Part shown: positions 7,681 through 15,656 of the stretch, piece after piece
Layout of the letters: each line of letters starts with the position of its first letter
Numbering within the stretch: position 1 is the stretch's first letter
Notes under the pieces: generated by a model
The model's database searches: none
What the model was told of the DNA's origin: nothing
What the model saw: only the letters and a program-made list of their open reading frames with translations
From: an uncultured Collinsella sp.
GTDB taxonomy: Bacteria > Actinomycetota > Coriobacteriia > Coriobacteriales > Coriobacteriaceae
DNA length: 19,919 bases
Direction: 5' to 3'
Assembly (NCBI GenBank): GCA_902495155.1
Contig: CABUWD010000021.1
Span: 1-19,919 of the forward strand
Made by a program: the position numbers and the translations under genes

Positions 7681-8484
7681 ATGGCCCACGCAACAACCCG
7701 AGCCTTCGCCGATGAGCGTCGTGCCGCCATCATGGAAATGCTCGATCATAATGCCTCGGTGCAGGTAGCAGAAATCGCCCAGACCTTTGGCGTGTCCTCC
7801 GTCACCGCCCGCGCCGACCTGGACGCGCTCGCCGAAGCAGGCAAGCTGCGCCGCACGCACGGCGGTGCCGTATCACTCCACAAACGTCTGACCGTCTCCA
7901 CACAGGATCGCCGCATCAATGTCAACGTCGCCGCCAAGCAGGCCATCGCGCAAAGCGCCATCGAGCTCGTCAATGACGGCGACACGCTGCTCGTCGACTC
8001 GGGCACCACGGCGCTCGAGTTCGTCCGGCTCCTCGATCAGCGCGACGGTATCACCGTCATCACGGCCGACATTACCATTGCCGATTACATCGACGAGAGC
8101 ATGCCCTCAGTCGATGTCGTCATGCTGGGCGGGGCGCTGCGCAAAGGCCATCGTTATTTGTACGGACCGCTCACTATGCAGGCGCTCCAAATGGTCCATG
8201 CCGATCTGGCCGTCATGTGCCCCGGCGCCTTTGTCCCCAGCTGCGGCTTTACGACCGACTTTCCCCAGATGGCCGAGACCAAAACGGCTATGATCGCCGC
8301 GGCCCATCAAAGCGTCGCCCTCATGGACGCCAGCAAGGTTAACGGACGCGGCATGTACCGCTTTGCCGAGCTTGCCGATGTCGACTCCATCGTGATGGAC
8401 CGTGACCCCGACCATGCCGTCGCCACCTCGATCGCCGAGGCCACTGACAGCTCACGTCCAGCCCTCGTCATCGCCGGCGCTTAA
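7681..8484 (+). CDS. DeoR-family transcriptional regulator
   Basis: A 267-aa repressor-type protein. The N-terminus holds the DeoR helix-turn-helix (ERRAAIMEMLDHNASVQVAE, then VSSVTARADLDALAEAGKLR and the hallmark RTHGGA). The C-terminal DeoRC effector domain has GDTLLVDSGTTALEF and VVMLGGALRKGHRYLYG, a fold that senses phosphorylated sugars. Its position opposite the GatY-type aldolase makes tagatose-6-phosphate or a related sugar phosphate a likely inducer, as for LacR and GatR; this is inference. I chose ATG 7681 because GGAG lies six bases upstream and the length fits the family. An in-frame ATG at 7624 would add 19 residues behind a weaker site. The gene ends at a 15-bp hairpin facing the flavodiiron gene. 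Confidence 0.9.
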   Translation: MAHATTRAFADERRAAIMEMLDHNASVQVAEIAQTFGVSSVTARADLDALAEAGKLRRTHGGAVSLHKRLTVSTQDRRINVNVAAKQAIAQSAIELVNDGDTLLVDSGTTALEFVRLLDQRDGITVITADITIADYIDESMPSVDVVMLGGALRKGHRYLYGPLTMQALQMVHADLAVMCPGAFVPSCGFTTDFPQMAETKTAMIAAAHQSVALMDASKVNGRGMYRFAELADVDSIVMDRDPDHAVATSIAEATDSSRPALVIAGA

Positions 8485-8488
8485 ACAA

Positions 8489-8521
8489 CAACCACCACAA
8501 AGGTCTCCTTTGTGGTGGTTG
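8489..8521. terminator. 15-bp stem-loop between convergent deoR-type and flavodiiron genes
   Basis: A perfect 15-bp inverted repeat (8489-8503 and 8507-8521) with a 3-nt loop starts four bases after the DeoR-family stop. On the minus strand it is followed by the T-rich TGTTGTTT, so it probably ends the flavodiiron transcript, and perhaps both. Confidence 0.7.
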
Positions 8522-8543
8522 AGCATCAGAAGTGAATGTGTCG

Positions 8544-9704
8544 CTACTTGGACAGCTCGTCGGCGAGAACCTCGACCTGAGCGCGCGAGGCGTCGTTGAG
8601 CGAGCCCAGCACGGTCACCTTGTTCTGCGCCAGGGTGATGTCCTTCATGCCCTCGAGCTCCTTGGTCATAACCTTGGCAGCGGTGGGCGCCCAGGAGCCG
8701 GCCTCAACGAGCGCCACCGTACGGTTCTGATAGGCGTGCTCGGCAAGCGTGTGGATAAAGGTGCTCATGAACGGGAAGATCTCGCCCTGATAGGTGATGG
8801 AGGCGAGCACCAGACGGTCATAGCGGAACGCATCCTCAACGGCCTCGGCCATGTCGTCGCGAGCCAAGTCAAAGACGGAAACCTTCTGGCCGCGGGCCTC
8901 GAGCGCAGATGCAAGCTCCTCAACGGCGGCCTTCAGATGGCCGTACACGCTCGCATAGGCAATCGTGATGCCCTCGTCCTCGGGCTGATAGCTCGACCAG
9001 GTGTTGTAGGTGTCGAGGTAATAGCCCAGGTTCTCGGTAAGAACAGGACCATGGAGCGGACAGATGATCTGGATATCCAGATCGGCGGCCTTCTTGAGCA
9101 CGGTCTGCACGAATTTGCCGAACTTACCGACGATGCCAAAGTAGTAGCGGCGCGCTTCGCAAGCCCAGCCTTCCGGGTCCTCGATGTCGTTGGCGCCGAA
9201 CTTGCCAAAGCCGTCGGCACTAAAGAGCACCTTGTCGGTGGACTCGTAGGAGAAGATCACCTCGGGCCAGTGCACGTTGGGGGCGCCGACAAACGTTAGG
9301 CTGTGGCCACCCAGGTCGAGCACGTCGCCCTCTTTGACGACCATCTTACGCTCGGGGTAGTCGGTGCCAAAGTAGTTGACCATCATGCGGAAGGCGCCCA
9401 TGCTGGCCACAATCTGTGCCTGGGGGTAGCGCTCCATAAAGGCGGCGATGCCAGCAGAGTGATCGGGCTCCATGTGATGGACGACCAGGTAGTCGGGCGT
9501 ACGGCCGTCGAGCACGGCCTCGAGGTTGCCGAGCCACTCGTCGACAAAGCCACCGTCGACCGAATCGGCGACAGCGATTTTATCGCCCAAGATAACGTAG
9601 CTGTTATATGCCATACCGTTCTCGGACACGTCGTACTGGCCCTCGAACAGGTCAATGTCGTGATCGTTGACGCCAATGTAGCGGATATCCTTGGTGATCT
9701 CCAT
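8544..9704 (-). CDS. Flavodiiron protein (A-type: lactamase-like diiron domain plus flavodoxin domain)
   Basis: A 386-aa cytoplasmic enzyme that reduces O2 to water, and/or NO to N2O, and so protects anaerobes. The diiron ligands are all visible: the H-x-E-x-D-H motif in HHMEPDH (His77, Glu79, Asp81, His82), His145 in NVHWPE, Asp164 in FSADGFG and His218 in CPLHGP. The C-terminal flavodoxin domain starts near residue 247 (ITIAYASVYGHLKAAVEELA) and binds FMN. There is no fused rubredoxin or flavin reductase domain, so an external electron donor is needed. Start ATG 9704 has AGGAGG ten bases upstream. It appears to be a single-gene unit set between the two sugar-regulator loci, with no obvious functional link to them. 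A short inverted repeat lies in its leader. Confidence 0.94.
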   Translation of the reverse strand: MEITKDIRYIGVNDHDIDLFEGQYDVSENGMAYNSYVILGDKIAVADSVDGGFVDEWLGNLEAVLDGRTPDYLVVHHMEPDHSAGIAAFMERYPQAQIVASMGAFRMMVNYFGTDYPERKMVVKEGDVLDLGGHSLTFVGAPNVHWPEVIFSYESTDKVLFSADGFGKFGANDIEDPEGWACEARRYYFGIVGKFGKFVQTVLKKAADLDIQIICPLHGPVLTENLGYYLDTYNTWSSYQPEDEGITIAYASVYGHLKAAVEELASALEARGQKVSVFDLARDDMAEAVEDAFRYDRLVLASITYQGEIFPFMSTFIHTLAEHAYQNRTVALVEAGSWAPTAAKVMTKELEGMKDITLAQNKVTVLGSLNDASRAQVEVLADELSK

Positions 9705-9720
9705 CAGGCAAAGCCTCCTA

Positions 9721-9744
9721 GATAGACAAAAGAGCCCGTCTATC
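9721..9744 (-). promoter_or_regulatory. Inverted repeat in the flavodiiron gene leader
   Basis: GATAGAC-N10-GTCTATC (9721-9727 and 9738-9744) lies just upstream of the AGGAGG site of the flavodiiron gene. A TATGAT hexamer on the minus strand overlaps its upstream edge and may be the -10 element. The repeat could be an operator or a leader hairpin. Confidence 0.35.
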
Positions 9745-9833
9745 ATAACACTCGCCTTCATGGCCACGGCTATCTGCCAGCATCCTTATCGATTGTTATT
9801 GAGGCGGAATATATCGCCATTGACCTGCAAAAA

Positions 9834-10865
9834 CTATGTGCGCGGCGCTGCTGTGCTATGTCGAATGATGAGCTGACCAGGGATGCGAATGGCGACGGTT
9901 TTGTCCGTTGCCCCCGCCTTGGGAACCGCATGCTCGAATACCTCGCGTCCACGCTGATGCAAATCGAAACGAACGGTCGTGAGCTCGTTATGCGCGACAA
10001 AGTCGTCGAGCGAGTCATCGACGCCCACCACACTCACGTCCTCGGGCACGCGCAGGCCGCTATCGCGCAGCGCTGCAATTGCGCCGTTTGCCATCTGGTC
10101 GTTTGCCGCGTAAATCGCCGTCATAGTGCGGTCGTGCTCGGCCAGATATCTGCCGGCCTCGTAGCCACTGTTGGCAGACCAGTCTCCCTCGAGCGGCGCA
10201 TGCGGCTGAATGTGTTTACGCTCGAGCGCATCCTGCCAACCGGCGCGACGAAATTGCTCGTCGACCGAGAACGACGGGCCGCCGATATAACGAATCTGCT
10301 CGTGCCCCAGCTCAAACAGATGATCCATGAGCAGCAGCGAGCAGCCGTAATGATCGGAGTCGACCGTAGTCACCCGTGGGTGCGCATACATGGTGACGAT
10401 AACCGTGCCGATACCCGGCAACGGATCAAACGTCTCAAAATCGGGTGCCATACGACTCATGCCGATGATGATGCCGTCCACCGGCAGTGCGGCCATACGA
10501 CGCGTGGCCTCGGCAAGCGAAAACTCCTCGGTCTTGGACATCTCGACCAGCGTGATGGCGCAATTATGCTCACGAGCAGCGCTGGCGATGCCGTCGATCA
10601 TTGAGAGGTTGCCAAACTTGGTGACATCGTTGATGCATAGGCCGACCGAGTGGTAACGGCCGTCGCGCAGCGAGCGACCGGCATAACTCGGACGAAAGCC
10701 GAGCTCTTGCATAGCGGCCTGCACGCGCTGGCGCGTCTGCTCGTTAACGTTGGGCAAGCCGTTGGCGACGCGCGAAACCGTCTGCTGCGAAACGCCAGCG
10801 GCGCGGGCGACGTCGGCCATGGAGACCGGACGCGAACTGGTATCGTTGGACGGGCGCCTTGCCAC
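9834..10865 (-). CDS. LacI/GalR-family transcriptional regulator
   Basis: A 343-aa repressor-type protein. The N-terminal DNA-binding domain (about residues 15-70) has VSMADVARAAGVSQQTVSRV and the hinge segment RPSYAGRSLR. The periplasmic-binding-protein-like effector domain follows (VGLCINDVTKFGNLSMIDGI, PVDGIIIGMSR, GHEQIRYIGG, AIYAANDQMANGAI, VSVVGVDD). The start is GTG 10865 with AAGGTGA upstream. It is divergent from galK-galT, and three copies of an operator-like sequence lie in the shared intergenic region, one on its own side. Control of galKT and of itself in response to galactose or a derivative is the likely role; the effector is not proven by sequence. Confidence 0.92.
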   Translation of the reverse strand: MARRPSNDTSSRPVSMADVARAAGVSQQTVSRVANGLPNVNEQTRQRVQAAMQELGFRPSYAGRSLRDGRYHSVGLCINDVTKFGNLSMIDGIASAAREHNCAITLVEMSKTEEFSLAEATRRMAALPVDGIIIGMSRMAPDFETFDPLPGIGTVIVTMYAHPRVTTVDSDHYGCSLLLMDHLFELGHEQIRYIGGPSFSVDEQFRRAGWQDALERKHIQPHAPLEGDWSANSGYEAGRYLAEHDRTMTAIYAANDQMANGAIAALRDSGLRVPEDVSVVGVDDSLDDFVAHNELTTVRFDLHQRGREVFEHAVPKAGATDKTVAIRIPGQLIIRHSTAAPRT

Positions 10866-10958
10866 AGGATCACCTTCACCCTTGCGAGATCTGAATAGCG
10901 TGAATGCTGGCCCGGGCAGAAATACATCCCGCGCCGAGGCCCGCTATCGTCGGACGCA

Positions 10959-10971
10959 TGTTAACGTACTC
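10959..10971 (+). promoter_or_regulatory. Putative LacI-family operator, site 1 (partial match)
   Basis: TGTTAACGTACTC matches the first 13 bases of the 18-bp sequence repeated at sites 2 and 3. It lies about 95 bases upstream of the GTG start of the LacI-family gene, so it may serve autoregulation. Confidence 0.5.
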
Positions 10972-11077
10972 TACTTTTTCTATCTGCATCTCTTCTGCTT
11001 TATAAGTCCATACGGCAGTACCGTTCACGGCTGAATTTCTACCGATTACCAGATTCTCAAAAAGTGACAAGCGATGT

Positions 11078-11095
11078 GTTATGAGTACGTTAACA
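11078..11095 (-). promoter_or_regulatory. Putative LacI-family operator, site 2
   Basis: On the minus strand this reads TGTTAACGTACTCATAAC, identical over 18 bases to site 3 but in the opposite orientation. It lies about 109 bp upstream of the galK start codon. Confidence 0.6.
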
Positions 11096-11145
11096 TAGCC
11101 CGTAACGTGCGGTATCGTGAACACTTGGTTCATGCCGCTTCAAGT

Positions 11146-11163
11146 TGTTAACGTACTCATAAC
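11146..11163 (+). promoter_or_regulatory. Putative LacI-family operator, site 3
   Basis: TGTTAACGTACTCATAAC, an exact 18-base inverted copy of site 2, centred 68 bp from it and 41 bp before the galK start codon. The position fits a repressor site in or just after the galK promoter, with looping to site 2 possible. Confidence 0.6.
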
Positions 11164-11203
11164 GACGCAAAACCAACCCGTGCGCGCCAAGGAAAGGACT
11201 CCC

Positions 11204-12409
11204 ATGACCACCCCCGACGAAAAGACATTCGCCACGCTCACCAAGCTGTTTGAGGAGGAGCTTGGCCCCATCGGCGACCGCCAGGTGCTCTATGTGCACG
11301 CGCCCGGCCGTTCCGAGATCAGTGGCAACCACACCGACCACGAGGGCGGCCACGTCATCGCCGGCTCGCTCGATGTCGCCGTTGACGGCATTGCCGTAGC
11401 GACCGACACCAACAAGGTTCGCGTCGCCGATGAGGGCTACCCCACCTTTGAGATCACACTCGACACGCTAGATATTCAGGAGTCCGAGAAGGGCACGTCC
11501 GCGAGCCTCGTCCGCGGTATGGCCCACGAGATTGCAGCTCTGGGCGTTGAGCCCCAGGGCTTCGACTTCGCCTTCACCTGCTCCGTCCCCTCGGGTGGCG
11601 GTCTTTCCAGCTCTGCCGCCGTCGAGGCCGCATACGGTCGTGCCATGGAAACCCTCTGGGGCGCACCCGCCATCGAGCCCGTCGCGCTCGCCCAGATGAG
11701 CCAGCGCACCGAGAACAACTATTACGGCAAGCCCTGCGGTCTGATGGACCAGGCCGCTGTGTGTCTGGGCGGCCTTGCCTACATGGACTTTGAGGACCAG
11801 GCTCAGCCTAAAACCCAGAAGCTCGAGCTCAACTTTGAGGATCACGGCTATGCGCTTGTGCTCGTTAAAGTAGGCGCCGACCACGTGGCCGCCACCGACG
11901 ACTACGCCGCCGTTCCGCGCGAGATGCAGGACGTCGCCGCCGAGTTTGGCAAGGCACGCCTGTGCGAGGTAAACGTTGCCGACTTTGACGCCAAGCTCCC
12001 CGAGCTGCGCGCCAAGCTGGGCGACCGCGCCTGCCTGCGCGCCGTTCACTACTGGCACGAGAACGGCCTGGTCGATAAGCGCTGGGCAGCCCTTAGCGCC
12101 GGCGACATCGACCAGTTCCTGGTCCTGACACGCGAGTCCGGCGCCAGCTCTGCCATGTACCTGCAGAATGTTGTTGCCAAGCTGGGCTCCGAGCAGCCCT
12201 CAATGTATGCCCTGGCACTGGCCGAGCACGTGCTCGACGGCCGCGGCGCCGTCCGCATCCACGGTGGCGGCTTTGGCGGCACCATCCAGGCCTTCGTGCC
12301 GCTCGACCTGGTCGACACCTTCATTGCCAAGATGAACGGCTGGCTGGGCGAGGGTTCTGCCCGCCACTACGCCATCTCTGACAAGGGGGCTTACGCGGCA
12401 TGGCTGTAA
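11204..12409 (+). CDS. galK: Galactokinase (GHMP kinase family)
   Basis: A 401-aa kinase that phosphorylates galactose at C1, the first step of the Leloir pathway. All three GHMP motifs are visible: the galactokinase-type signature APGRSEISGNHTDHEGG (33-49), the ATP loop PSGGGLSSSAAVEA (129-142) and the C-terminal GGGFGGTIQAF (about 354-364). The likely catalytic aspartate is in GLMDQ (Asp182). The signature differs from the classic GRVNLIGEHTDY: the sugar-contacting Glu is Asn and the Tyr is His, as in a diverged Gram-positive branch. ATG 11204 has AAAGGA six bases upstream; the frame extends back to 11117 but that would run through operator site 3. The stop overlaps galT, so the two are translationally coupled. 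Confidence 0.9.
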   Translation: MTTPDEKTFATLTKLFEEELGPIGDRQVLYVHAPGRSEISGNHTDHEGGHVIAGSLDVAVDGIAVATDTNKVRVADEGYPTFEITLDTLDIQESEKGTSASLVRGMAHEIAALGVEPQGFDFAFTCSVPSGGGLSSSAAVEAAYGRAMETLWGAPAIEPVALAQMSQRTENNYYGKPCGLMDQAAVCLGGLAYMDFEDQAQPKTQKLELNFEDHGYALVLVKVGADHVAATDDYAAVPREMQDVAAEFGKARLCEVNVADFDAKLPELRAKLGDRACLRAVHYWHENGLVDKRWAALSAGDIDQFLVLTRESGASSAMYLQNVVAKLGSEQPSMYALALAEHVLDGRGAVRIHGGGFGGTIQAFVPLDLVDTFIAKMNGWLGEGSARHYAISDKGAYAAWL

Positions 12410-14028
12410 TGACTGATGTGCGCGAGGCCGCGCAGGGCTTGATTGAATATGCCATCCATCGATCGATGATCGGCCAGGACGATCGTATTTGGGCCTACAA
12501 CACCATTTTGGAGTGCATCGGCGCCACGGGCCCCGCACTCGATATGGCCTGGGCGCTCAAGACCGAGAAGATTTCACTCTTGCACCCCGATACCCTGCCC
12601 GACTTTGACCTTGAAGGCACGCTTGCCGCGCTTGCCGAGGCCGCCGTTGCCAACGGTGCCGCCGAGGACACGGCATCGGGCCGCGACCGCATCGCCATGC
12701 GCATCATGGGCGTGCTGATGCCGAGGCCTTCGGTTGTAAACGAGGAATTCAACGGCCGCATGGGCGTCAACGAGCCCCGCGCCGCGACCGACTGGTTCTA
12801 CGGCCTGTGCTGCGACGCCGGCTACGTGCGTCGTGCCGCCATCGCGCGCAATATCAAATGGAGCACCCCCACCAACTGGGGCGATCTTGAGATCACCATC
12901 AACCTGTCCAAGCCCGAGAAGGACCCGCGCGATATCGCCGCGGCAGGTGCAGCCAAGAACACGGACGAGAAGTATCCCGCCTGCCAGCTCTGCATCGAAA
13001 ACGAGGGCTACCCCGGACGCTCCGCCGCAGCCGACGGCGGCGCTCACCCCGCCCGCCAGAATCTGCGCGTTATCCCCATCCAGCTCGACGGCGAGCGCTG
13101 GGGCTTCCAGTACAGCCCGTACGCGTACTTTAACGAGCACTGCATTGCCATGAGCTCCGAGCATCGCCCGATGCACGTGGACCGCAAGGGTCTGACCTGT
13201 CTGCTCGACTTTGTCGACCTGTTCCCGCACTACTTTATTGGCTCCAACGCCGACCTGCCCATCGTGGGCGGCTCGATCTTGTCGCACGACCACTTCCAGG
13301 GCGGCGCACACGAGTTCCCCATGATGCACGCCGCTGAGGTCTCGCAGTTTAGCGTGCCCGGCTTTGACCAGGTCAGCGGTACCGTGTTGCAGTGGCCGCT
13401 CTCGGTGCTGCGACTGCGTTCGCACGACCGCGCCCAGCTGCTCGACGCCGCCGAGAAGATTATCCTTGCCTGGCGCGAGTGGACCGATGAGTCGGTTGGC
13501 GTCGTCGCGCACACAGCCGATGGCGTGGCGCACAACACCGTGACGCCCGTCATCCGCCGCGTCGACTCCCGTGGCAATGCCGGCGGCGAAATCTACGAGG
13601 CCTACCTGGCGCTTCGCTGCAACATCACGACTGACGAGCATCCGCTGGGCGTATTCCACCCGCATGCCGAGTACCACCACATTAAGAAGGAGAACATCGG
13701 CCTGATCGAGGTCATGGGCCTGGCCATTTTGCCGCCACGCCTGGTTCCCGAGCTCGGCGCCGTCCGCGAGCACCTGCTGGCCGCCAAGGTCGACGCAAGC
13801 TACGACCTTGGCGCCGCACTCGAGGGCGACGACCTTTGCCGCAGCCACGCCGCATGGGCCGAGGATGTCTTTGCACGCCGCGCCGATGAACTTACGACCG
13901 ACAACGCCATCGATATCCTGCACGAGGAGGTGGGCGTGGTGTTTGGCCACGTGCTCGACAACGCCGGCGTCTTTAAATGGGACGAGGCAGGACGCGCCGC
14001 CCAGCAGCGCTTTATCGACTCGCTGTAG
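12400..14028 (+). CDS. galT: UDP-glucose--hexose-1-phosphate uridylyltransferase, Gram-positive (class II) type
   Basis: A 542-aa cytoplasmic enzyme exchanging UMP between UDP-glucose and galactose-1-phosphate, the second Leloir step. The length and the opening (IEYAIHRSMIGQDDRIWAYN) match the long Bacillus/Lactobacillus-type GalT, not the 350-aa E. coli type. The active-site region is SHDHFQGG (295-302), with His298 the probable UMP-carrying residue. Other family-like segments are RAATDWFYGLC and the late HPHAEYHHIKKENIGLIEVMG. ATG 12400 has a G-rich Shine-Dalgarno-like run ten bases upstream; ATG 12409, which overlaps the galK stop as TAATG, is an equally plausible coupled start. galE is not in the window. 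Confidence 0.93.
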   Translation: MAVMTDVREAAQGLIEYAIHRSMIGQDDRIWAYNTILECIGATGPALDMAWALKTEKISLLHPDTLPDFDLEGTLAALAEAAVANGAAEDTASGRDRIAMRIMGVLMPRPSVVNEEFNGRMGVNEPRAATDWFYGLCCDAGYVRRAAIARNIKWSTPTNWGDLEITINLSKPEKDPRDIAAAGAAKNTDEKYPACQLCIENEGYPGRSAAADGGAHPARQNLRVIPIQLDGERWGFQYSPYAYFNEHCIAMSSEHRPMHVDRKGLTCLLDFVDLFPHYFIGSNADLPIVGGSILSHDHFQGGAHEFPMMHAAEVSQFSVPGFDQVSGTVLQWPLSVLRLRSHDRAQLLDAAEKIILAWREWTDESVGVVAHTADGVAHNTVTPVIRRVDSRGNAGGEIYEAYLALRCNITTDEHPLGVFHPHAEYHHIKKENIGLIEVMGLAILPPRLVPELGAVREHLLAAKVDASYDLGAALEGDDLCRSHAAWAEDVFARRADELTTDNAIDILHEEVGVVFGHVLDNAGVFKWDEAGRAAQQRFIDSL

Positions 14029-14076
14029 CACGCGAGCTCGAACGCACGCACTTAACAAATAGCGCCTACACGACCA

Positions 14077-14114
14077 CGGCGCCCGCCGGCAACATCGCCG
14101 ACGGGCGCCGTTTT
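14077..14114 (+). terminator. Rho-independent terminator of galKT
   Basis: A GC-rich stem, CGGCGCCCG (14077-14085) with CGGGCGCCG (14102-14110), is followed by TTTT. The 16-base loop contains a further small CGCC/GGC-type pairing. It lies about 50 bases after the galT stop. Confidence 0.85.
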
Positions 14115-14146
14115 CTGATGCAAGGGTAGCTAATTTGCACCAAAAC

Positions 14147-14194
14147 AAGGAGTGTCCCAAACTGCCGGCAGAGAAGGAACGTCCCCAGGTGCCG
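14147..14194 (+). repeat. 48-bp direct repeat, left copy, before the AAA ATPase gene
   Basis: Identical at 44 of 48 positions to 15657-15704, in the same orientation. It includes GGAGTGTCCCAAA, the perfect palindrome CTGCCGGCAG (14162-14171) and AACGTCCCC. Similarity stops sharply at both ends. Confidence 0.85.
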
Positions 14195-14205
14195 ACCTAA
14201 ACTCC

Positions 14206-14304
14206 CACATTATTCGATGGAAAAACGTGGTTGCCTCACACATTATTCGATGGAAAAACGTGGTTTACTCCCACATTTTTCGATGGAAAGACCGAAACGG
14301 TCTT
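14206..14304 (+). repeat. Three tandem 33-bp repeats upstream of the AAA ATPase gene
   Basis: Units start at 14206, 14239 and 14272. Each begins CACATTATTCGATGGAAA (the third has one T for A); units 1 and 2 continue with AACGTGG, while the third diverges after GGAAA. Within each full unit CCACATTATTC and GAAAAACGTGG form an imperfect inverted repeat around GATG, so each unit looks like a protein-binding site. The third unit runs into the promoter region and contains GACCG-AAA-CGGTC (14290-14302). Confidence 0.8.
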
Positions 14305-14309
14305 ATACT
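14304..14309 (+). promoter_or_regulatory. Candidate -10 element of the AAA/DUF4143 gene
   Basis: TATACT, 23 bases before the ATG at 14333, leaves room for a short leader with the AGGAGG site at 14323-14328. No strong -35 is seen; the third tandem repeat occupies that position, which fits repression or activation through the repeats. Confidence 0.5.
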
Positions 14310-14332
14310 AACCATGATCGTTAGGAGGCAGT

Positions 14333-15634
14333 ATGCAGCGACAGCTAATGGACGAACTCATCGCTTGGAAATCTAGGGCAAACCGCAAGCCCCTCCTGCT
14401 TAAGGGGGCCCGCCAGACGGGAAAAACCTGGCTTCTTAACGAATTCGCAGGCCAGCAGTATCAAAACGTCATCCGCTTTGACTTTATGCTCGAACCGGGC
14501 GCACGCTCGCTGTTCGACGGAAGCCTTGACCCCAAACGCATCATCTCCCAGATAGAGCTCCTGCGCGGCCAGACCATAACGCCGACAGACACGCTCATCA
14601 TCTTCGACGAAATCCAAGAGGCACCGCGTGGCATCACCTCGCTCAAATACTTCAACGAGCTGGCGCCGGAATACCATATCGTGGCAGCCGGCTCCTATAT
14701 GGGGCTCGCGCTCCGACGCGAAAACGAGTCGTTCCCCGTCGGCAAGATCGACCAGCTCACCATGCGCCCCATGGGGTTTGTCGAGTTCGTTCGTGCCGTC
14801 GATGGCGATCCACTCGCAGATGCCATCCTTGCCGCAGACATGGACCTGCTGGCGAATGTTTCCGAAAAGCTCGAGCGCCTGCTCAAGGAATACCTCGTTG
14901 TCGGTGGCATGCCAGAAGTTGTCTCCGCTTTCGCCGTCTCCCACGATTTCATCGAGGCCCGCAGGCTTCAGCAGCAAATCATCGAAGCTTATGAATCCGA
15001 TTTTGGCAAGCATGCGCCAGCCCGCATCGTCGAGCGCATGAGGCTGGTTTGGAAATCCCTTCCCGGCCAGCTCGCAAAGGAAAACAAGAAGTTCGTCTAC
15101 GGCGCGCTTCGTCCCGGGGCGCGCGCACGCGATTTTGAGGAAAGCCTCCAGTGGCTCATGGACTATGGAATCGTTCATAAGGTACCACGTGTTTCCGCCC
15201 TAAGAGCACCGCTCACAAGCTACGAGGATCTCTCGGGCTTCAAGCTGTTCTGCATCGACACCGGCATCCTCGGAGCACTCTCCGGCCTCACGCCAGCCAT
15301 TGTTCTGAACGGGCCCGCTGTTTTTACGGAGTTCAAAGGCTCGCTGACCGAGCAATACGTCGCACAGGAGCTTTTGCTCCAAGGCAATACTCCCGCGTAT
15401 TGGTCATCCTCCTCCGGCAATGCAGAGACTGACTTTACCATCGACCATGCGGGGACCGTGCTTCCGCTCGAGGTCAAGGCAGCAGAGAATCTCAAAGCAA
15501 AGAGCCTGAGGATTGCCTGCGAGAAGTTCAAGCTCGAGCGCTGCGTGAGAACATCGTTAGCGACATATAGAGACGAGGGCACGCTCGTCAACATTCCGCT
15601 CTGGGAGATTGGGCAAATCGACAAGCTGGCATAG
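14333..15634 (+). CDS. AAA-family ATPase with DUF4143 C-terminal domain
   Basis: A 433-aa protein of the AAA_14/DUF4143 family, whose function is not established. Walker A is GARQTGKT (25-32), Walker B LIIFDE (88-93) and the sensor-like segment VAAGSYMG (117-124). The middle region (EYLVVGGMPEVV and following) is family-typical. Near the C-terminus TDFTID (Asp367) and LEVKAA (Glu380, Lys382) have the spacing of a PD-(D/E)XK nuclease-like core, a known feature of DUF4143. AGGAGG lies five bases before ATG 14333. The gene stands alone: it has its own promoter with three 33-bp repeats and is bracketed by 48-bp direct repeats, which suggests it arrived or moves as a unit. It has no evident link to the sugar genes on either side. 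Confidence 0.9.
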   Translation: MQRQLMDELIAWKSRANRKPLLLKGARQTGKTWLLNEFAGQQYQNVIRFDFMLEPGARSLFDGSLDPKRIISQIELLRGQTITPTDTLIIFDEIQEAPRGITSLKYFNELAPEYHIVAAGSYMGLALRRENESFPVGKIDQLTMRPMGFVEFVRAVDGDPLADAILAADMDLLANVSEKLERLLKEYLVVGGMPEVVSAFAVSHDFIEARRLQQQIIEAYESDFGKHAPARIVERMRLVWKSLPGQLAKENKKFVYGALRPGARARDFEESLQWLMDYGIVHKVPRVSALRAPLTSYEDLSGFKLFCIDTGILGALSGLTPAIVLNGPAVFTEFKGSLTEQYVAQELLLQGNTPAYWSSSSGNAETDFTIDHAGTVLPLEVKAAENLKAKSLRIACEKFKLERCVRTSLATYRDEGTLVNIPLWEIGQIDKLA

Positions 15635-15656
15635 GCGCTGTGGAGGGGTGCCCCGT

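Noticed and set aside
8532..9299. 255-codon plus-strand frame opposite the flavodiiron gene
   Set aside because: The minus strand carries every diiron ligand of a known family. The plus frame is featureless and has no own ribosome binding site after the deoR hairpin.
12574..14160. 528-codon minus-strand frame opposite galT
   Set aside because: Longest antisense shadow in the window; it has no motifs and runs through the galKT terminator.
14206..14304. Tandem repeats considered as a CRISPR array
   Set aside because: The 33-bp units are contiguous with no unique spacers, there are only three, and no cas genes are present.
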